From the NCBI GenBank assembly GCA_003508835.1, contig PUFA01000674.1, positions 62,001-126,000 on the forward strand: a DNA stretch of 64,000 bases, given 5' to 3'. Shown piece after piece: positions 1 through 11,755 of the stretch; within the stretch, counting starts at the first letter, position 1, and every line of letters begins with the position of its first letter. The translations under genes and the position numbers were made by a program. The notes under the pieces are model-generated. The model saw only the letters and a program-made list of their open reading frames with translations. It was not told the origin of the DNA and did no database searches. This DNA comes from Eonycteris spelaea (Eukaryota; Chordata; Mammalia; Chiroptera; Pteropodidae).

Positions 1-155
1 CCAACATTACATGTATGGTCCCTTGTTGACCAAAAAGTCCTTCTCTGCACATGACTATATGCACTCATTCCAGAGGCTGTGATAAATTCTGTGTTTGTTT
101 CTTTTATATAAAGGCCCTTCAGTATCACTGAATAATGTACTACAGAAAAAGATTT

Positions 156-638
156 TGTAGTAGGCAGCATAAAGGCCTCAAAAACATGTCTATGTCCTTC
201 TCCCTAGAAACTTTGTATATATATTTATTCTAGAAATGGAGGTTAAGGCGGCTCTTAGAATAAGTTTGCCTATCAGCTGACTTTAAGAAAAGGACATTGG
301 CACTAATTAAGCAAGTGAAACTAATATCATCACCATGGTCCTAGAAAATGGAACGGGAAGGAATAATAGCTGGAATCAGAGGGAGATTGGAAGATGCTAC
401 ACTGGTGACTTTGGAGATGGAGAAAGGGCCAAGAAATGCTTGTGGCTTCAAGAAACTGGAATAGGAGAGGCAACAGCTTCTCTCCTGGAGCCTCCAGGTA
501 GAACCAGCCCTGCAGACATCTTGATTTTAGTCTAGTGAGACTCCTTTCAGGGTTCAGAACTTTAAAACAATAAGAATATGAATTTGTTTCTTTAATACTC
601 AACTGTTTTATTTATTACAACAGAAGTGTAATACACTT
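156..638 (+). mobile_element. MaLR solo LTR, MLT1D-like (copy 1 of 7)
   Basis: The stretch follows the layout I know for MLT1D-type LTRs of the ERVL-MaLR group: a TGTAGTAGGCAG-like start, a segment about 'tggtcctagaa' in the middle, 'gaatgcttgtgg', then a tail near 'ttattacaacag'. Six other diverged copies occur in this window in the same orientation (16.7, 20.3, 32.0, 41.3, 49.2 and 58.7 kb). They always sit at the same place in the array unit, so most arose by segmental duplication rather than independent insertion. Open frames inside it (for example 335-535) have no recognisable product. The subfamily name is from memory of the consensus; the LTR assignment is firmer than the subfamily. 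Confidence 0.6.
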
Positions 639-1375
639 ATCCAATCATCTTTTCTGTGGAAAATTTTAGCCTTTCAATTTATTCTATTAGCTTCCCTTGG
701 AAAAGGTCTTTAGTGTTTGAAATCCCAATTCAAGTAGAAGGAAAACTGTGAAAGTTAATTTACTCCATTAGATAGTCAAAATAAATCCTACACTGCATAA
801 AAGTAAATGTCATTCTGAATTTGAAGCTTTGTGTATTAAATTAGGAATGGAATTTATTACTAAAAGTAAGTTCCACCATTCTACTTTAAATATTTGTGTC
901 TAAATGTCTACATTCTTTCAGTTTCATGTTACCTTAATCATGTATTCGTTTAATTTTTATTCCTCTCCAAATTTTTCAAATTTCTTTTTGACCTTACAGG
1001 TAACATTATTAATGAGTCTATGTTGTACATATGTATGTGTGGTTACTTGAAAAAAAGTCAAGTAAAAATGCACATATTTGTATACTTAAATACACTTCAT
1101 ATGTGAAATTATTCTGTCTCACCAAACATTTCTAATTATATTTATTTCTAACAACATTTATTTGAATTACATTTCTCACTTCACATCACCATCAGAAATA
1201 AGAAATCGGAGAATCAGAATCATTACATTTCTTTACAATTTTAAAACAAAGCAATTAAACTGTTGCACACATTTTTGAATTTTATGTGTGTATGTTTCCA
1301 TGTATCCATGTATTTACACATGCAGTATGTATTCCTGATTTTTGTATAGCTCCTTTAATTCAGCAATTGATGTAT
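639..1375. other. Array-unit flank, no gene
   Basis: AT-rich sequence that aligns by eye with 20758-21430, 32500-33050 and 49690-50250, the segment between the MLT1-like LTR and the OR pseudogene in the other units. Shared landmarks are 'tatccaat' just after the LTR and 'catcagaaataag' near 1190. No coding signal is seen. It shows that the window begins inside another copy of the same unit. Confidence 0.55.
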
Positions 1376-1962
1376 TTTATTTTTATTTGTTTTTTATTTT
1401 TACTTATTTTTAAAATAAATTTATTGGAATAACATTGCTTAACAATTATATAATTTTCAGGTGTACATTATCCTTTACATCTATATATCCTATTCTGTTT
1501 AACACCCAAAGTCCAGTTTCTTTCAGCTACCATATATTTGATCCCATTTACCCACTTCACTGTCCCCCTATCCTCCTATTTTTTACCCTCTTTACCCTGT
1601 CTACCTTCCCTCTCCTCCACCACACTCTACCCTCTGGTAACCACTAGTCTATAGTCCATGGTCATGAGTCTCTGTTTGTCCTGTTCATTTCTTGCTTTCA
1701 GGTTTATATCCCATGTATAAGTGATATCATGTGATTTTCAGCTTTCTCAGTCTGGCTTATTTCACTTAGCATGATTATTTCATGGTCCATTCAGGTTGAC
1801 ACAAATGGCAGTATTTCATCTCTTCTTATGGCTGAGTAATATTCCATTGTATATTTCTACCACAGCTTCTTTAGCCAATCATCTATTGTAGAACACTTCA
1901 GTTGCTTCCATGTCCTGGCCACTGTGAATAGTGCTGCTATGAAACTCAGTGTGCAAATATCT

Positions 1963-2412
1963 TCAGATATGGATTTTCAAGCTTTGGAGTAAATAACCAG
2001 TAGTGGGATTGCTAGACCATATGGTAGGTTGATTTTTAGAGTTTGAGGAACCTCTATACTGTTTTCCTAGTGGCTGTACCAATTTGCTATTCCACCAGCA
2101 CTGTATGAGGGTTCCTTTTTGTCTGCATCCTCTCCAATATTTGTTATTTTTTGTCCTGTTGATTATAGCTATTCTAACAGGTGTGAGATGGTATCTCATT
2201 GTGGTTTTGATTAGCATTTCCGTAATAGCTAGTGATGTTGAGCATTTTTTCATGTATTTGTTGGCTATTTGTATGTCTCTAGAGAGAAGTGCCTGTTGAG
2301 GGCCTCTGCCCATTTTTTGATTGGATCCTTTGTTTCTTTTTGTTGTATTGAGTCGTATGAGTTCTTTGTGTATTTTGGATATTAGGCCCTTTATTGGCGG
2401 CGTTGCTCGCAA
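1963..2412 (-). pseudogene. L1 ORF2 C-terminal remnant
   Basis: A 149-codon open stretch on the minus strand corresponds to the C-terminal region of L1 ORF2p, beyond the RT domain. It includes the characteristic run '[20 protein letters not shown]', the usual L1 context for this region. It belongs to the antisense L1 at 1376-6537. A second frame (2279-2503) continues the protein upstream, so at least one frameshift separates them. It is not an independent gene. Confidence 0.75.
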
Positions 2413-3445
2413 ATATATTTTCCCATTCGGATGGTAGTCTCTTTACTTTGTTGACGATTTCTTTTGCTGAGTAGAAGCTTTTTACTTGATGTAGTACATT
2501 CATTTATTTCTGATTTTACTTCCCTTGCCTTTGAGGTCACATTCATAAAATCCTCTTTAAGTCCAAGTTTCTTGAGTTAAGTTCCTATATTTTCTTTTTT
2601 GTATTTTATTGATTCTGGTCTTATATTCAGGTCCTATAATAATTTTGACTTAATTTTGATGTGTGATGATAGAAAACAGTCTAGTTTGATGATAGAAAAC
2701 AGTCTAGTTTCATTCTTTTACAGGTGGCTTTTCAGATTTCCCAGCACCATTTATTAAAGGCTTTCCTTTCTCCACTGTATGTTTTGGCTTTTTTGTTGAA
2801 AATTATTTGCCCACGTAAATATGGGTTTACTTCTGGAATCTGAATTCTGTTCCACTGGTTCGTGTGTTTTGTTTCGCTGCCAATACTATGCCGTTTTGAT
2901 TACTGTTGTTTGTAGTAAAATTTGAAGTCAGGCAGAGTGATGCCTCTAGCCTTGATCTTTATTTCTCAGGATGCCTTTGGCAGTTCGGGTCTTTAGTGCT
3001 TCCATACAAATTTGATGATTTTTGTTCTATTTCTTTAAAAAATGCTGATGGGATTTTGATGGAGATTGCATTAAATCTGTATAATGCTTTAGGTAATATG
3101 GTTATGTTAACTATGCTTATTCTCCCAATCCAAGAACAAAAAAACATCTTTCCATTTCTTTGTATCTTCTTCAATTTCTTTTAATAGGGTCTTTTAATTT
3201 TTATTATATAAGTCCTTCACATGTTTTGTTAGATTTATTCCCAGGTATTTTATTTTTTTTTTTTTTTTTGGAATTGCAAAAGGAATTATTTTTCCACTTC
3301 TATTTTTGATGGTTCCCTATTAGTGTATGAATGCTATGGATTTTTGAATGTTGACTTTGTATCCAAAAACTTTACTATATTTGCTTATTGTTTCTCGTAG
3401 TGTTCTAAATGAGTCTTTAGGATTTTCTATATAGATGTGGTTGAT

Positions 3446-3673
3446 TCATGAGAAAGTACCATGTGCACTGCAGAACAATGTATAAGCAGCTGTTTGGGGT
3501 TGGAAGGATCTGTAAATGTCAGTGATGACCAGTTGTTCTAATGTATAATTTAAGGATGTTATTTCCTTATTAATTTTCTGTTTGGATGATCTGTCCATAT
3601 CCGACAGTGGGGTATTTAGGTCTCCTACTATGATAGTGTTTTGATCTGCTTCTCCCTTTAATTTTGTTAGCAA
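3446..3673 (-). pseudogene. L1 ORF2 endonuclease-domain remnant
   Basis: The 75-codon frame carries the L1 AP-endonuclease segment: 'IIVGDLNTPLSDMDRSS' followed by 'AHGTFS' at its end, normally continued by the 'RIDHILGHK' part of the catalytic site. Here the sequence breaks right after 'AHGTFS' and continues with late RT sequence. The distal endonuclease and the RT catalytic core have therefore been lost in one deletion. A dead relic. Confidence 0.75.
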
Positions 3674-4499
3674 TTGCTTTACATATTTTGAGCATGGATA
3701 TTAATAAGTGTTTTGTCTTCTTGTTGTCTAATTCCCTTCATCATTATGAAGTGTCCCTCAGCATCTTTCTTTATCTTTTTCATTTGCAAGTCTATTATCC
3801 AATATTAGTACTGCTACTCCTGTTTTCTCTGAATGCCATTTGCTTGAAATATTATTTTCCACCCTTTCACTTTGAGTCTATATTTGTCTTTAGAGTTGAC
3901 ATGTTTCCTCAAGGCAGCATATGATTGTTTGTTGTTTGTTTGTTTGTTTTTGTTTTTTGTTGTTGTTTGTTGTTTTTTTTTTTGTTTTTTTTTTAATCCA
4001 TTCTGCAACTCTGTGCCTTCTTGTTGGTGAGTTCAGTCCATTTACATTTAGGGTGATTATTGAAATATTAGGTCTTCTTACAGCTATTTTATCTTTTGCT
4101 TTGGTAGCTTGGTGTTTCCATTGCTTCCTTGTCCTGTTTCTCTGTTTCTTTATTTTGGTAGGCTTTTGTGGGTTTTACGTATGGTTCTTCTGTTTTTTTG
4201 TTATATACTTCAGTTCTGAATCTTCTCTTTGTGGTTACCATTAGAAATATGAAAAGGATAGTTATACATATACAGTCGTCCATTTTCTTCTGCATGTGCC
4301 TTATTTCATATCCCCTTCATGAATTTGGATCTTTGAATCCTCCCCTTTTCAGTCATTGTTATCTCAATTTGTCCCTATGTATGCTGAACATTCATTACTA
4401 TTTTGCTGTAGTAATTATCTTATTATTTAAGCTTATAATGCTCTGTTCTAGTAAAGGTTGCACTTTTCTTCTGTTTGCCTGATACTCACTTAACTCCTA

Positions 4500-5450
4500 A
4501 TTATGTATTTCTTTTTGTTTTTTTGTTTTTATTCTGTTTTAGGTGAGCTGACAATTTTCAGTATTTCCTGTAATGCAGGCCTCGCAGTGGAGATTTCTCT
4601 GAATTTTTGTATGTCTGGGAAAGGTCTTCTTAATTCTCCTTATATCTAAAGGAGAGCTTAGCTGGTACATTATTCTAGGCTGTATTGTTTTCACTTAATA
4701 TTTTAAATATTTATTGCATTCCCTTCTGGCTTGTCAGTTTCGTGTTGAGAAGACTGATGATAATCTAATGGGTCTTTCTTTATAGGTTACCATCTACTTT
4801 TTCCCTGGCTTCCCTGAGAATTCTGTCTATGTCACTGATTTTTGATAATTTTAACACAATATGTCTTGGTGTTTTTTTTTTTTTTCTTTTTTTGGTTGAG
4901 ATAATTGGGTGTTCTGTTGACTTCTTGAATTTCAAGTTCCAGCTCATTCCTTAGATTTTGGGGATTCACACTATTTGTGTCTGAAAGTGCTTTCTTGTCC
5001 CTACTCCTTTTCCTTGCCTTCAGTAATGCCCATTATTCTTATGTTTCCTCTCTGATGGAACCAGCTAGTTCTTGAATTTCTCTATTATTATTTTTAGCTA
5101 TTTCAGTTTCTCACTTCTTCCTTCTGATTTATTTCTAGATTTTTGCCTTTGATATCACTGATCCTTTCTCCATTTGGCCAACTCTATTTCCCAAGCTCGC
5201 TATTTCTTTTTTAAGCTCACGTAGTGTGTTCTTCCTCTTCAGAAGTCCTCTTTGATTCCTTTTGAGGGTTTTCAATCTCCTTGCTGTGCTTATCTAGTTG
5301 CTTTTTCAATTCCTGAAATTGTTGATTTGACTTGTTTTGGATCTCATTGAGTTTTTTTTCAGAAGCACCATCCTGAAATTCTCTATTATTTAAGTTGCAT
5401 ATTCTATGTCTGTAAGCTCATTTGCTGGAGTTTTTTCTCCTTCTTTCCGA
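4500..5450 (-). pseudogene. L1 ORF1 remnant
   Basis: On the minus strand this interval has the ORF1p layout. The part encoding the 'RNELELEIQEVNR'-like segment lies near 4970-4895, and the C-terminal domain extends toward 4540. The reading frame is fragmented by substitutions and small indels. It aligns with the plus-strand ORF1 copies at 27.3-28.1, 44.7-45.5 and 61.7-62.5 kb. Confidence 0.6.
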
Positions 5451-5739
5451 GATGCCTTGTCACCTTGGTTGTTCTGGTGTGTTTAATGGACTCTTTCTCT
5501 CCCAGGGCATTAATAGAAGTGTATTCAGCTGTTTTTCCAGAAAGAAGATTCATTATATAAAGGTCTCTTTAGCCTGTTGCAGAGATGGCACTTTCTTTTT
5601 GGCTGCCAGTATGTGGCGTCTAAGTCTCTTGGATCCCAGCTTTATATAAAGCCTGAATGTCTTTTTCATTTTCTTGTTAGATACTTAATCACACTTGTTA
5701 CTCTCAGTTTCAGTCCCTGTCAGTTTCAGTAGGAATTTA

Positions 5740-6375
5740 CTCAGATTCCCCTGGGCTCTGTGGTGTTAGGTCTTGGAGGGTATGTGGGGGGCCCTCTGGT
5801 TGGGAGTTGGGGTTTGCGGCTCAGCCTCAGTTTTTACAATTCAACAACCAACAGGTAAAAAATCAATTTTTTCCCCCTGTGGTCCTGTTCCGCTTCTCTG
5901 CTTTCTGCCATGATGACTGGTCCCTTCTTCTGGCTGCTAGAAGTTCTATTACTTCCAGGCGGGCTGATGAAGGATGTCCTGTGCCTTCCCCCCTCTCCCT
6001 TCTCCTGCAGAGAGCTCCAGAGGCTGCAAGAGGTAGCTTCAGTCTCCGCAGCTTTTGCTCAGATTCCCCTGTAGCTCTGCATTGATCAGTTTCAGAGGGC
6101 AAGGGGGATGGGGCTTTCTGGGTTGGGGATGGAGGCTGCAGCTCAGCCTCGGTTTTGGATCCAGGGCCAGTAAAAATCAACTGTTGTTTCTCTGCTGTCC
6201 CATACACCTTCTCTGCTTTCTACTCTAATGACTGGGCCCTGCTTCTGGCTGCTAGAATTTCTGGCACTTCCAGGCAGGCTGATCAGGGAAGTCCCCACTT
6301 TTTCTCCCCTCCCCACCTTCTGCAAGGAAATCCTGTGGCTACAAAAGGCAGCTTCTTTGTTTATCTTACTCCACC
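5740..6375 (-). repeat. Two tandem monomers of about 316 bp in the L1 5'UTR
   Basis: The motif 'ctcagattcccctg' occurs at 5740 and 6058, and 'ttctctgctttct' at 5894 and 6209; spacings are 318 and 315 bp. Between them the two segments share further landmarks in order ('ctgcttctggctgctaga', 'cttccaggc.ggctgat', 'cagctcagcctcggtttt'). The 5'UTR of this L1 therefore has two diverged tandem monomers. The plus-strand L1 copies at 26.4, 43.8 and 60.8 kb seem to have only one. Confidence 0.65.
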
Positions 6376-6537
6376 GCCTGACAACTGGGGTTCTGACCCG
6401 CAATAGCTCTTATGCACAGATCCCACACTCATATATGCAGGAGTGCAGTTTGGGTGCTTTTGGATGTCCAGCTTATTGTTGTTTCAAGGGGAGGGATCTG
6501 AGGATGTCTCACTCCACCATGTTTCCCAGAATCAAGG

Positions 6538-7914
6538 CTTATCTTAATTTTAACAATGAGTTATTTTTCTATCTTAAGGTTGTATGGTCTCAAAATCAGA
6601 AACACCGTTTCTTTTATGCAGTGGGGAATTCTCTGTACCAGCAATGGGGCAGAATCTCCAAATTGACTTAATTTTTTTTTCTACTCAGTTGGTGTTTCAG
6701 AACTGAATATCCTTGCACAAAGAAAGCAAAGTAAATGTATATGCTTAAAATCAGTTTCCTAGAAAAACATTTGTTGGATAAATGTCTGCATAACATTGCT
6801 ATTCCTGTTACTGAACCCAAGTTTCCTGTGCCCAATGCTTTGAAAGACTAAACCTCAAAACAGGTGATTTAGATTAAGGAAATGTGCCAATGAGAAGATG
6901 GGAGGCCTAATAGTGCCTCAAATCCATCTTGCTTGCTGAAATAGCTTCAGAGTTTTGAAAGGGCTAGGAAGACCAGGTATGCTGAAGTGCTGATAAAGCA
7001 AGTTTTACTTTGAGGATCTTGGAACTTGGCCATTATGGTAAAGGGACATCAAAACCAGATATTCTTCGATAACCAACACTTATATTCTGAAAGGGTTCCA
7101 GTGTTCAAGCTCCAGATGTGTCCTGGTTTTGGGTTCTGGGGTGTGAGGGGGAAGTGAGACTTGGGTTCTAGGTGCAATTGTGGTCACATATTTCTCCTCT
7201 GCCATGGCGAGGCTGCATGACTTGTGATCTTGGTCTATTGTCTCTGAAAAACAACTCAGTTCTTGTTAATTGGATAGGACTGTTTTTGAATTGGTTCTGT
7301 GGTTATAATTTCCCTCTTTTTGTTGTTTATGCCTCAATCTCAAAAAAGAAAAAAAAAAATAGAGAAACCAGGTCCATGTGTATTTAGAGGGAGGATTAGC
7401 TTTAAGACAGAGTCAAATTTGTATTCCCGTGAAGTTTCTCTTATCCAGCTCTTACCACCTCAGAGGCGTACCTCTTCTGTGATGGCCCCTGAGGCTCAGA
7501 AAAGGAATTCTTTATGCTAAATTTACAAGCAGTTCTCTTCTTGTAAATGGTAGAAGTAGCAGCAAGCCAGGATAGTTGTACCCTAATATTAGACAAAGAA
7601 TAAAGAGTAACTTTTATTATTATGTCCCAGGACCCAAACCATAATGAGTTGGCCACTGAACAACACCTTTTCTTGAATGCAATTGTTTTGTCAATTACAA
7701 TGACATTTGATATTATTTTATGTTACTTTTAGGTGTAAAGCATAATGGTTAGACATTTACATAACTTACAAAGTGATGTCCCTTATTAGTCTAGTGCCCA
7801 CCTGGCACCATATAATATCTCCAAATATTCTGATCAAGGTTGAAAAAATCTTTGTGAAGTTAGGAAAAAGGACAAAGAGAAAAACAGTCTATATAACTTT
7901 CAACTGAAAAATAA
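6538..7914. other. Intergenic, no recognised element
   Basis: Low-complexity A run at 7342-7361; otherwise ordinary AT-rich sequence. The last 85 bp (about 7830-7914) resemble 14376-14460, the sequence just 3' of OR pseudogene 1. This suggests a small duplicated piece next to the retrovirus insertion. No coding frame longer than about 150 codons and no convincing homology. Confidence 0.4.
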
Positions 7915-8241
7915 TATCGACTAGGTGTTTCATCACCAAAAGAATTTATTTGGGAAAGAGAAAGTTTTGCAGCCCAGAGCATGCAGATATGGCAAGCCAC
8001 GTGCACCCTCTGGCCTGTGTGCCAAGGTAGAGGGACACTTACAGAAGGAAAAAAGGAAATTAAAGAAAGGGAGAAATTAGAACTATAGAGTTTTAATATA
8101 AAAATAGATATCTTCCGACAGAATTCTCATGTGTAATGTTCTCACTAATACGCTGCATACTAGAAATTTTATAAGCCTTAACTTTTTCTATAGACCTTCC
8201 TAACTAATTATGTTTGCTTACAGTTGAGTTAATCTTTATCA
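7915..8241 (-). repeat. 3' LTR of the class I ERV
   Basis: Begins on plus with 'tatcgactagg' (the TG of the LTR edge changed to TA) and ends with 'ctttatca', giving TG...CA on the minus strand after repair of one base. It pairs along its length with 12707-13009 ('cgactagg', 'tcaccaaaag.atttatttgg', 'gccaaggta/gccagtat'). The two LTRs are well diverged from each other, so the insertion is old. Confidence 0.7.
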
Positions 8242-8254
8242 CTCCCCCATTTTG
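8242..8254 (-). other. Polypurine tract of the ERV
   Basis: On the minus strand the sequence reads AAAATGGGGGAG and is followed at once by the TG that opens the 3'LTR. Position and composition are those expected of a retroviral plus-strand primer, and this fixes both the element's orientation and the 3'LTR boundary. Confidence 0.7.
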
Positions 8255-9949
8255 ATAGAGATTTTTCCCTGAAAGCACTGTTGATCAACAGTCAAGTTTT
8301 TCAACTCAGCAGCCTTTTTGTCCCTTAGTGTCAGAAAGAACTTCTTCTGGATGCCATGTCTTACATCACATGGGAAGGGTCATAAATTGAGCACAGCTCG
8401 TGTTCAGGGTCGATAAGCAACAGGTGCAAAACTTAACAACCAGAAAAATTCAAAACAGAAATAGAACAACATAACAACCTTGTCCAGATGATTAATTTAA
8501 ACCAGGGGCTCAAACCTGTAGATAATGAAACAAAGATCATTATTCTCTTAGATAGATCAAAGTTCTTGGTGACAGATTCAAGAACCAGAAAAGTTCCCCA
8601 CCTTTTCACAAGAGCTAGAAAACATCAACAAGGGCATGTTTCTTCCAAGGAAAAGAGAGAAATAAAGTAAGAGTCGATAGTAGGAAAAGAGTTGTACAAG
8701 CCTGACTCAGTCATTTTGACCATATGTTTCCTTCAGAAGTCAGCCACTTTAATGACCACTTCAGGTCAGACAGTGTGCAAGTCCAGTCTGGGTTTGAAGC
8801 CTTCTTTAGTTGTGACACATGCACCCAAGGGTCTATTCCCCAGAATTTAGCAACACAGGGGTCAGTCAACAGCCCTGATAAGGGCCCTTCATGTGAACTA
8901 GAGGGAATCTTTTTTGAGGTGGCTTTTCCAGTAAACTAAATCTCCAGGTGATTGAGTATGGAGTTTGAGTTTTTCACCTCATTGGAGTGCACTGTGAAAA
9001 GATTGTCCTATCAAAGCAAGATTATTTTCAATAGAAGCAATTAGTCTTTATGATCTTGTAGCATGTCTCCTTTTACCAACTGTGAATCAAAAGAAGCAGG
9101 AGCAAATGCATGGGGTGTCCTGTAATTATCTCAATAAATGAAAGCTTAGGAACTCCCAAAGGGGTAGAAATGAGATTTTAAAAGACAAACAACAATATTT
9201 TCTGCCAAGGTATTTGAGGAGTTTCTACTAATTTGAGGAGTTTCTACTAATCTGAATAATGCCATTAGTACGTTCAACTAAACCTGGAGACTGAGGACAG
9301 TGAGTACAGAGAAAATGTCAGAGAATGAGCCCAACAGCACAGACTTGTTAGAGCAGCTGACCAGTGAAGTTTATCCTCCATCACTGTGCAGCTGGAGAGG
9401 AATTCCCCAAGTGGAAGTAATATTCTCTAGCAGGACTTCAGCTCGAGAGAGGCTTGAGCTTGTCTGCAATGGAAAGCTTCAATCCAGCAAGAAAACATAC
9501 CTATGACTAAGACATATTTGTGTCCATGAGATGGAGAAGCTGTATGAAATCTATTTGCTAAACCTCAGATGGTCTCTTAGGCAATTTAAACCATCCATGG
9601 GCAGCGTGAACAGGCTTCCTTGGGTCGTACTTTGGAAGCTGGGACACTAAAGGTAGGCACCTTGTGGCCTGGTTAATATCTTCCCCCACTCTTGTTGATT
9701 CAAGGATGCTATCATTCTGTAAGTGGACCAATGGTTTAATGCATGTACAGTAGTCAGGAGGGGAAATTTTAGTTCTAGTAGAATAGGTTTTTTTTTTTTT
9801 TTTTTGGTCCAAACCAGAACTTCCATTACTTATCAAACTAGCAATTGTTGGATTTCCATTCTTGTTTTTCATTTTCCAGATCCAATTGTTTTGGCTTCTC
9901 TTGCCAGTTTTTTGAAGTTATCAACTGGAGAAATATGTCTTTAAAGCAG

Positions 9950-10317
9950 GACAGAGGTTTGATTGCTCCTGAAGGTTTTAAGGGCCACACTCCTAGCAGA
10001 AATTCCAGCAAGGTGGTTTCCTTTAGCTTCCAAGGATTCAGGTTTAGAACGTCCTGGAATCTTAATAACAGATAAAGCCTAGGGAAAAGTATAGCATCCA
10101 ATAATTCCTGTTTCATAGACCATTTATAATTTTAGCAACTGTTGAAGGTAAGGAAACCAGGTTGCTTTCGTAACATTCCAATGTCATGAACTACTCCAAT
10201 GGCATATTTACAGCCATTATAAGTACTGGCAGTTTTTATCTTGGCTAAAATGCAAGCTTGAGTGAGGTCAGGTAATTTGGCCTGCTGTGCTGAAGTAGCT
10301 AAAGGCAAATATGGCAC
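9950..10317 (-). pseudogene. ERV pol remnant: RNase H region
   Basis: Minus-strand frame 10317-10132 shows the retroviral RNase H arrangement 'TSAQQAKLPDLTQACILAK' followed by a degraded 'IYTDSRYAFG'-like site and a 'GMLRKQPGFLT' segment. The next part of RNase H lies in other frames at 10116-9950, so frameshifts separate the pieces. The conserved acidic active-site region is altered. Family knowledge: this arrangement is typical of gammaretrovirus-like ERVs. Confidence 0.7.
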
Positions 10318-11512
10318 CTCAATGTCTTCAGAGGGGTTTACAGTGGCTTAACCAGTGCAGTACTTACCATTGTCATTTTTTTTACATAACAAACCATCTG
10401 TAAACCATGAGAAATCAGCTCTACCTAGAGGAGTCTCCTGCAAATCATCGAAAGGAGTCGTGAATGAGGTCGGGTTCAAACACACATGGGGTGCTTAATC
10501 AGTTTTAAAAGGGAGAAGAGTATCTGGATGAAGGTTATTACAACATGAAAGTTATATGGGAAGAGGTTAACAAAAGGATTTCATAGGAAGTAAGGCAACT
10601 GAACCGAGATGTTTAGACAGCTGATGTGAAGGCTGAGAGCATATGAAATGCTTACACTCATGGAATTCTTTTTCCAGTGTCTTGGCTCTTGGCAATAATA
10701 ATGGCAAAAGTTTTTTGTTTGTTTGTTTTGTTTTTTGTTTTTGTTTTGTTTGTTTTTTGGTTTCACATAGGGCCACTATCTGCTGAGTGTGAAAATTAAA
10801 AATCTTGGCCACCTTACTCATAGTAGTTCATCTAGAGGATGGCAAGTCAAATGGCCATATCCAAGGTGGCTACAGTCTCCCATTTTATCCTGGTTATTTT
10901 AACTAGGAGGGAAAGATCTCTTTTCACCCTTTTAATAAACAAAGAATTAAAAAAATACCCAAATAGTAGCAACACCTGGAAACCAGACTTTTCCTCAAAA
11001 ATGACCTGAAGTCTATTAGAATAGTTATGAACAGATTAGTCAGACTTTTGTGAGCAAGTGTGAATTTTGTTCCTATCAGCAGGCTTTACAAAAGCCTTGG
11101 GAATTGCTTTGTGTAATTTTCGAGCAAGTTCTCTAGGTTCTTCCCTCAAACGGAGGACTGCAAATTACGACAGCTTCAGCAACCTGCAATCAGACACCAG
11201 CTCTTCTAAGTCCCTTTGGGGATGTTCACATCTGGCAGTTCTCATCCAGCGTCATGCCTGGCCTTCACCAATGAATACGTGAAGTAGCTGATAAACCAGA
11301 GAACTCAGCCTGAAAGGCCTGAATGATAATATCTGATTCCTTAGTAACTTGTGGGGAACCTCAGATTCCTTAGGGAATTCCTTTACAATGGCTCCAAACT
11401 CATCTTTAGTTAAGAAGCATATGAAAACTGGAGTATGTTAAGATCCCCATGAACATTAATCTAAAATGAGAAAAGTACTGGTAAGTTCAGAAGAAGGAAA
11501 GTAGGAGAGGAT

Positions 11513-11755
11513 TCAAAAAAAATCACCAGAGGCAGAACTGAAGGTAAGGAAAGCAGGAGTGTTGTCAAGATGGCATCGAAGGTGGAGCATGAGGCAAAGA
11601 GGTTGGAGAGATACACTTGGGCAAGATGGAGAAGCCCGAGGCAAAGTCTGCGCAGAATAATAGGGTGGACCTGACGGTGGATCCTGAGATGATGGAGGAG
11701 AGGGAGAAGGGCAGGGCAGTGCTGCAGAGAGAGAACACATGGCTTCAGACACCAT
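11513..11755 (-). pseudogene. ERV gag-like proline-rich remnant
   Basis: An 80-codon minus-strand frame is rich in proline and serine ('PSPSPPSSQDPPSGPP') and lies between the primer-binding site and pol, where the proline-rich middle of a gammaretroviral gag is expected. No other gag domain is clear. Position, not sequence identity, is the main argument. Confidence 0.4.

Larger units (their letters stand above)
1376..6537 (-). mobile_element. LINE-1, nearly full length, minus strand, internally deleted
   Basis: Reading the minus strand from 6537 gives a 5'UTR (6537-5740), ORF1 remnants (about 5450-4500), inter-ORF spacer, the start of ORF2 with the endonuclease end (3673-3446), then a jump into the late reverse-transcriptase part and the ORF2 C-terminus (3430-1800), 3'UTR and an A-rich tail (T-rich on plus at 1378-1420). 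L1 hallmarks are an ORF2 'GDLNTPLSDMDRSSK' segment and a late RT segment reading 'ILPKALYRFNAISIKIP'. The junction near 3440 joins endonuclease to late RT, so the catalytic RT core is missing. All frames are broken; the element cannot move by itself. A pure T run at 3250-3269 and a TTTG-rich run at 3930-3995 are secondary expansions. Confidence 0.85.
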
